DNA from: Hirudo medicinalis
Lineage: Eukaryota; Annelida; Clitellata; Hirudinida; Hirudinidae
Direction of reading: 5' to 3'
Length of the DNA: 26,831 nucleotides
Assembly (NCBI GenBank): GCA_011800805.1
Contig: MPNW01000368.1
Coordinates: 116,695-143,525, forward strand
Shown here: one piece after another, positions 21,839 through 26,831 of the stretch
How positions within the stretch are numbered: the first letter of the stretch is position 1
Layout of the letters: each line of letters opens with the position of its first letter
Notes under the pieces: model-generated
The model's input: the letters and a program-made list of their open reading frames with translations, nothing else
Database searches by the model: none
What the model was told of the DNA's origin: nothing
Made by a program: the position numbers and the translations under genes

Positions 21839-21908
21839 AGCATCTCACAAAATCCCACAAAATCTCACAAAATCTCACAAAATCCCACAAAATCCCACAA
21901 AATCTCAG
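21839..21908. repeat. 10-base tandem repeat (TCACAAAATC/CCACAAAATC), about 7 copies
   Basis: Units differ only by C/T at one position, and the last one is degenerate (TCAGAAGTC). Confidence 0.93.
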
Positions 21909-22121
21909 AAGTCTCGACTCGATATCCAACATTCCCTTTCAGCGAATAATCAGCAACTGATCGTTACGCAATAACTGGCAACAGGATTATTACTTAAACG
22001 TGGTATTTACAGGTAATTCCACCCACTCGTTACCTGAGTATTTACTTTTTATTGAATAAATCCAACAATGAACTCGGCTTAAATAAAGTCCCGTCTTTTA
22101 CGACAATATTTATTGATAACT

Positions 22122-22243
22122 TCAATTTTACTGATCATGATTATGATCACACCATCATGATCACTGGCATCATCACCGTCACCGTCATCGTCATCATCAC
22201 AGGTGTAGGCGTCATGATCATCATCATCGCCAGGGATAAAAGC
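22122..22243. repeat. CAT/ATGATC-rich low-complexity tract
   Basis: An irregular mix of GATCATG, CATCATC and CGTCATC motifs, a decayed CAT microsatellite. Apparent frames are low complexity. Confidence 0.75.
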
Positions 22244-22803
22244 AACGACAATTAATGATTCCCAAAAGATGTTTGAATGTGACCTTGAAAGTTCAAATGT
22301 CAAATTTTAATGAACCTCCATTCATTCCTAGTTGTAGTTGTTCCAGTCTTAAAGGGAGAATTAAATACCTTTTTGTGCTTCTTTAAATATTTTATTTTAT
22401 TTAAAAATGTTTCGGAATAAGAAATAAATTTGCGAAATTTTTTTTTTAAAAGCCTTGTTAAAAATCAATCAATATGACTTTAAATCTAAATTTTAACGTC
22501 AATAAATAAAAATAAACATAAAAATAACTTACGTCGAAGTGGGTTGATAATATATTACCACCCACGCATCACCTCAGTGCTTCAACAGAATTATAATTCT
22601 TTTTTTTCTACTTAGAACGTGTTCGCGATTCCATTTTTTTTTAAAATAAATAAATCGAAAAATACTAAAATTAAAAAATATTCAAGTCGAAGATTATTTA
22701 AATTTAAAATATTGAAGTTTCAAATGTCGACAGTTAAATAGGATAATTATTCATGAAATTAAAAACATGGAATTATCATTCACTGCTTTTGTCGTCTGCT
22801 TAG

Positions 22804-22845
22804 GTTGTTGGGCTTCTCGGAGGTCATTTCCAAGGATATAAAAAG
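22804..22845 (+). other. Weak candidate 42-base exon
   Basis: A pyrimidine-rich tract and TTAG precede a 42-base open segment that ends in AAG followed by GTGTGT. One frame reads LLGFSEVISKDIKR. Composition is unlike the AT-rich flanks, but no partner exon was found. It may be chance or transposon-derived. Confidence 0.15.
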
Positions 22846-23032
22846 GTGTGTTATATTTTCATCGGTGTGTTTTTGTTTTTGAAGCACAAATATTTGATTA
22901 ATAATAATCTTAAAATTAGGACATTACTGTTGATCATGTCACCCCTAATTATAATCCAAACAATGTGATCTTTTTCACCATTTACAATCTCATTTGATTA
23001 CTTAATTCCAGTTAACTGGTCAACTTGTAGTA

Positions 23033-23181
23033 TTTAACATATAATATTTAACTTATAATATTAAAATTATAATATTTAACATATTATATTTAACTTATAA
23101 TATTAAAATTACAATATTTAACATATAATATTTCACTTATAATATTAAAATTATAATATTTAACTTATAATATTTAACTAT
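23033..23181. repeat. AT-only tandem repeat of ATATTTAAC/ATATTAAAATTAT units
   Basis: About three long units (period about 60-65) made of TAACATATAATATTTAACTT and AATATTAAAATTATAATATT, with small changes. Confidence 0.85.
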
Positions 23182-23225
23182 AAATACATATTTGTTAACT
23201 TTTGTCGTTTCATTAGTTCATCATG

Positions 23226-23258
23226 AACTGAATTGAACTGAATTGAACTGAATTGAAA
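23226..23258. repeat. 10-base tandem repeat (GAACTGAATT), about 3 copies
   Basis: Three near-perfect units followed by the related GAAACATTGAATTGATT. Confidence 0.88.
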
Positions 23259-23419
23259 CATTGAATTGATTTATGAATTTAAATCTTACAAATTACTTTT
23301 TATAAGAAAAAAAAAATTGATGAAATAAAGTCAAACACAAAAACGCGAATTAATGAAATTAAACAAATCGATAAATTCGAGAAAAAATATTTTAAAAAAG
23401 AAGACGAATGTGTTATCAT

Positions 23420-23625
23420 TTCGAGTTCTCTAAGATGGGGAATGTCGAAAAGGTCATCTGGTTTACAAACAAATTCAGCCTCATTTTCTTGCTGTGTTAC
23501 AGATTGTCGCCCCTGTTTCTCTTCAGCAAACGCCATTCTTCAAATGTTCGTTCTGGTTTGGTTTGGTTATGCAATTTCTTGGATCCATCGTTGGGATCCT
23601 TGCCACTTGATAAAATATTGCTAGG
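23420..23625 (-). pseudogene. Frameshifted coding remnant, transposon-associated protein family
   Basis: The minus strand reads KDPNDGSKKLHNQTKPERTF, EEWRLLKR and then, in another frame, GRQSVTQQENEAEFVCKPDD and LFDIPHLRELEMI. The order EEWR..L, NEAEFV.K.DDLFDI.H...L.MI resembles a repetitive hypothetical protein I recall from invertebrate genomes with an LFDIAHANAL motif. A frameshift falls near 23510-23520 and no intact start exists, so it is broken. Confidence 0.5.
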
Positions 23626-23846
23626 TTTACGACTGTTTCATAGTTTCAAATGGATACATTGATGTTCAAGCTTGTGGTTGCCATACGCTGATCCTTGTAA
23701 ACCCTGACTGTTTGGAACCTGTAAAACATCAATGGCATTGAGCTATCAGTAAATATTCACCAATAGAGAAGATATTTGGCCTGAATTTGTTCTTTATGCA
23801 TGAGAACAAAAATAAAACTGTGTTAACCCGACTTCTGAAAATGTTT

Positions 23847-24050
23847 GTGCAGGGTGGCAGCATTGCTTCGCACTTAAAAGACCATCATTTACAAATTAAA
23901 AGGACAGTTTTCGATGAAAATTCAATAAATCTAGGCAGTAAAAACGATCAAACTCGGCTTAGAATAAAAGAAGCTCTTTACATCATCCAAAATAAACAAA
24001 ATATTAATGCACACGGTGATGATGTTCATTTCAATCGAACATTAAAATTG
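23847..24050 (+). mobile_element. C-terminal fragment of a retroelement polyprotein (Penelope/GIY-YIG type likely)
   Basis: The frame reads GGSIASHLKDHHLQIKRT, FDENSINLGSKNDQTRLRIK, EALYIIQNKQNIN and FNRTLKL. The spacing H(x)nH, then NDxxxLxIxEALxIxxxKxxIN, then LxL matches the segment after the reverse transcriptase/GIY-YIG region of Penelope-like and related elements. No catalytic RT or nuclease part is present upstream. The frame runs on to 24200 through low-complexity sequence. Confidence 0.55.
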
Positions 24051-24195
24051 ATTCGCAGTGCTGATAATACTTTTAGTGCTGATTATTCTGATTATTTTAA
24101 TAACAAATATTTTCCATTTTCACGACTTCAAAAACATTCCGTTTGTTTCAATTCTTTTTTATTTTATTTTATTCTGTTTTTATTTAAATATTTAT

Positions 24196-24224
24196 TATAA
24201 TTATTATTATTATTATTATTTTGC
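24196..24224. repeat. (ATT)n microsatellite
   Basis: Short ATT array just after the retroelement fragment. Confidence 0.8.
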
Positions 24225-24673
24225 TTTAATTCAAATTGGAAAAAAATTCATTTAAAAAGAATTAATTTAAAAAGCTTTTTATAAACAATTGTCTCTGAAA
24301 TTGAAATGGTTAAAAATGTATTTCCTGCATTTGAAATTGAATTGGATTTCTACTCCGATGACAACACATTTGATTACAAAATGTCATTTGTATTTTCTCG
24401 GAACAATTTGCAAACAAAGTTGGAATAATTATATAAATAATTCTATAATAAATCTATAATTCATTCTATAATTACTTATTTTATTTATTTAATAATAAAA
24501 GAATTATTAATTTAATGAATTGTCATATTAGATATTCATAAAATACGTATTAAATATTTAATTGCTAAATAACTGAATAATACTTTGAAAATACAAATGA
24601 ATAATACAAATGAAAATGTAATAGCAATACAATATAATGTAAACTATAATGTAACAGCTATTAGCAAACTTAG

Positions 24674-24760
24674 TATTATTATTATTATCATTATTAATAC
24701 TATTATTATTATTATTATTATTGTTTGTTGTTGTTGTTTGTTGTTGTTGTTGTTGTTGNG
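24674..24760. repeat. (ATT)n then (GTT)n microsatellite ending in an N gap
   Basis: An ATT array to about 24721, then GTT/GTTT units up to the N at 24759. The gap sits inside the repeat, so its true length is not known. Confidence 0.92.
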
Positions 24761-24860
24761 TGAATAATTTTTATCGGTTGTTGCCACCTTTAAATATTAT
24801 TGAATAAAAATTCATAGATTGCAATGAGGAAATAGGTTGCAATAGCAGTCCTGTTGTACA

Positions 24861-24886
24861 ATGTTGTTGTTGTTGTTGTTGCTGTT
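24861..24886. repeat. (GTT)n microsatellite
   Basis: Eight GTT units, the last followed by GCT. It lies about 100 bases from the previous GTT array. Confidence 0.9.
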
Positions 24887-25153
24887 ATTAAAAACGTAGT
24901 GAATATTAAATTGTAACTTTTCAAGGCATTCTTGTTCCATAAATACATGCACTCCATCTCCTTCATTACAACGACAATTTATTCGAATTGAGTAAAAAAT
25001 CAAAAATCATTTAACGGTTTCAAATGAAGTTAAAATTCACCTAGAAGTACAAATGAATTTTCACCAATATGTTATATTTGTACAATTTAATTTAAGTTTA
25101 CGTTAAAAATTTAGAAAAACTTGTAATCCAAGAAAGTAAGCGCACGATTTACA

Positions 25154-25236
25154 ATGTCAACCCTCTGCAGCTTTATTCTCCGAAATTGGTCGAAAACAAC
25201 AATCAACAGTTTACCACGGGTTGGCATCATTGTCAT
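25154..25236 (+). other. Weak candidate first coding exon
   Basis: The ATG at 25154 opens MSTLCSFILRNWSKTTINSL, then PRVGIIV, ending at a strong donor GTGAGT (25237). The N-terminus is basic with few acidic residues, as in a mitochondrial presequence. No continuing exon was found in the next 1.6 kb, which begins with a CAT array. Frame joining to 25538 onward meets a stop at once. Confidence 0.2.
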
Positions 25237-25261
25237 GTGAGTAACATTATCATCTGTTGGT

Positions 25262-25262
25262 T

Positions 25263-25323
<61 letters not shown>

Positions 25324-25324
25324 C
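25262..25324. repeat. (ATC)n microsatellite
   Basis: About 20 perfect ATC/CAT units. Confidence 0.95.
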
Positions 25325-25439
25325 ATGTTGTTATTTACAGTTATTACATTTAATCAGACTTAATTGCGTTAATTTCAACACAAATACGATGTATCAAAAA
25401 TAATAAAAAGTAGCACTCGACAACATGACAGTTCTAACT

Positions 25440-25490
25440 AATAATAAATAATAAATAATAATAATAAATAATAATAATAAACATAATAAA
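25440..25490. repeat. AAT/AATAAAT microsatellite
   Basis: AATAAATAAT units with little interruption. Confidence 0.85.
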
Positions 25491-25496
25491 CGAATG

Positions 25497-25625
25497 CACC
25501 TAGCATGGACTTTCATCGGACACAGGTCGTGCTTCAGCGCATAAAACTGATCACGACATCTCTTGTCTCCAACTGGGAGTTGAGATCATTCCCTTGCAAT
25601 TTGAAGCGAATTGAATCCGTGATTA
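25497..25625. other. GC-richer island of unknown nature
   Basis: About 125 bases of normal complexity (GGTCGTGCTTCAGCGC, CTGGGAGTTGAGATCATTCC) stand out in AT-rich DNA. It may be a SINE or LINE fragment. The GAGTTGAGATCATTCCC stretch only loosely recalls a tRNA B box. No second copy was seen in the window. Confidence 0.3.
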
Positions 25626-25629
25626 AATA

Positions 25630-26650
25630 CATTTTAAAAACTTTAAAATAATTAATGTGTAATACTTGTTAATCAAATATAACCATTTTACTGTTTTTTA
25701 CGCTTTCATATTTTACGTCTTAAACATAACATTAGGAGTTGCATTGAATAAGCAAATATTAATTATTAAAAATAATTATATATTAAATTGTGAAATAAAT
25801 TTATCGAACAATCGCTCGTGTTTCGTCGTAGAATATTTCTGACAAATTCTGACAAGGTTTGAATGAACAGAAGCACTTACTTAACAGGTTACTTTTTGTT
25901 ACTTTTACTAATGTTTTTTGTCTTAATTTTAAATTCTTGTTTTCTAAATAAATTTATTACGAAATTAATAAAAATTATATCGTTGTTGGACAATATTCTG
26001 GTGTATTTGATATTAAATTTGTTCTGGATCAGATTCAATTTTAGTAGACCATCAATTGAGAGCACTTCAAGAATGCTTTTAAAAATGTGGAATATGAATT
26101 GAAATTTGTGAAATCATTATTTTCTCTCTCCGTTAATTAATACTTAAAATATTTACAAAAATAACCGAATAATTAAATTAGTAATTTATTATTGTTAGTC
26201 AATAAATATTAATAAGCGGCGACGATGACACGAACAGCCAAATAACTGAAAAGATTACTTAAATGTAATGAAAATATTTCTAAAAATACATTTTAAAAAG
26301 AAAAATAATGTCGATAATAATGAATGACAGGTGTTAATGAAATATTGATGAAGCAGGTCCTTAATAGACAGCGAGTGACGTTCAGCACTGATTATGATTA
26401 TGATTGCAATTGTTAACGTAATTGTTACAATATTTTATCATAGTCGATCATCATAATTGTATTTTTCAATTAAATTTAAAAAAGAATTTATTAATTCAAA
26501 ATAATAAAAACTTTCTGTTGCTACGTTAGACTCATCGTAGTCATGGTAATGACTGCTTTGAATAACAATACTTCCACACAAAAACCTGGCAAATTAACAA
26601 TTAATGTTTGTAAATACGTTATTGATTATGTCAAATAATGATGTTATGAA
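25630..26650. other. AT-rich DNA, nothing recognised
   Basis: Only low-complexity sequence and one hydrophobic chance frame (25863-26102). No conserved motif on either strand. Confidence 0.5.
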
Positions 26651-26653
26651 TTG

Positions 26654-26831
26654 CAGTTAATCAATTTAATCAATTTAATCAATTTAATCAATTTAATCAA
26701 TTTAATCAATTTAATCAATTTAAACAATTTAATCAATTTAAACAATTTAATCAATTTAAATTCAATTTATCAATTTGAATTCAATTTTAAATTCAATTTA
26801 ATCAATTTAATCAATTTAAACAATTTAATAC
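26654..26831. repeat. 9-base minisatellite (AATCAATTT) running off the window
   Basis: About 18 units. The first half is near perfect, then AAACAATTT variants and AATTC interruptions appear. It continues past the end of the window. Confidence 0.93.

Noticed and set aside
22052..22303. Frames rich in Ile/Val/Thr or Asp
   Set aside because: They come from a decayed CAT/GAT repeat.
25497..25625. tRNA gene or tRNA-derived SINE head
   Set aside because: The B-box likeness is loose, no A box sits at the right distance and no cloverleaf can be folded by eye.
25863..26102. 79-residue hydrophobic frame
   Set aside because: It is AT-rich chance sequence (Leu/Ile/Phe/Asn bias) with no splice context, motif or repeat of known family.

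Overview
This is nuclear DNA from an animal. Three genes conserved across animals are split by GT-AG introns. The non-coding DNA is very AT-rich and full of microsatellites (CAT, GTT and ATT arrays), minisatellites and decayed transposons. The density of CAT/ATT arrays and the transposon types suggest an invertebrate, perhaps a lophotrochozoan such as a leech or mollusc, but the window does not prove this. Three single N characters mark assembly joins.

Layout: (1) 1-7092, plus strand: the 3' part of a DPY19-like C-mannosyltransferase gene. Eleven exons (930-7092) encode the last 428 residues, and the 5' exons lie before the window. The last intron carries a broken antisense LINE. (2) 8404-12101, plus strand: a complete DET1 gene of eight exons, about 591 residues. 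It encodes a substrate-receptor partner of the CUL4-DDB1-COP1 ubiquitin ligase. (3) 18052-12370, minus strand: a three-exon gene whose first 100 residues are an SH3BGRL-type thioredoxin-like domain. Its last exon adds a roughly 300-residue tail with a charged linker, three polyproline blocks and a WH2-like actin-binding motif. Its 4 kb second intron holds a TIR-bounded DNA transposon remnant, a minisatellite and a dispersed-repeat copy. DET1 and this gene converge, with stop codons 268 bases apart and 3' UTRs that probably overlap. (4) 18.1-26.8 kb: mostly gene-free, AT-rich, with many tandem repeats, two retroelement/transposon coding remnants (about 23.4-24.05 kb) and two weak candidate exons.

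The genes do not form a pathway. DPY19 acts in the ER membrane on secretory proteins, DET1 in the nucleus in ubiquitylation, and the SH3BGRL-like protein probably in the cytosol. The most unusual item is the join of an SH3BGRL fold to a polyproline/WH2 tail like those of actin-nucleation factors. Exon boundaries were set by reading splice sites, checking that phases match across every intron, and comparing with remembered family sequences. No search or transcript data were used.
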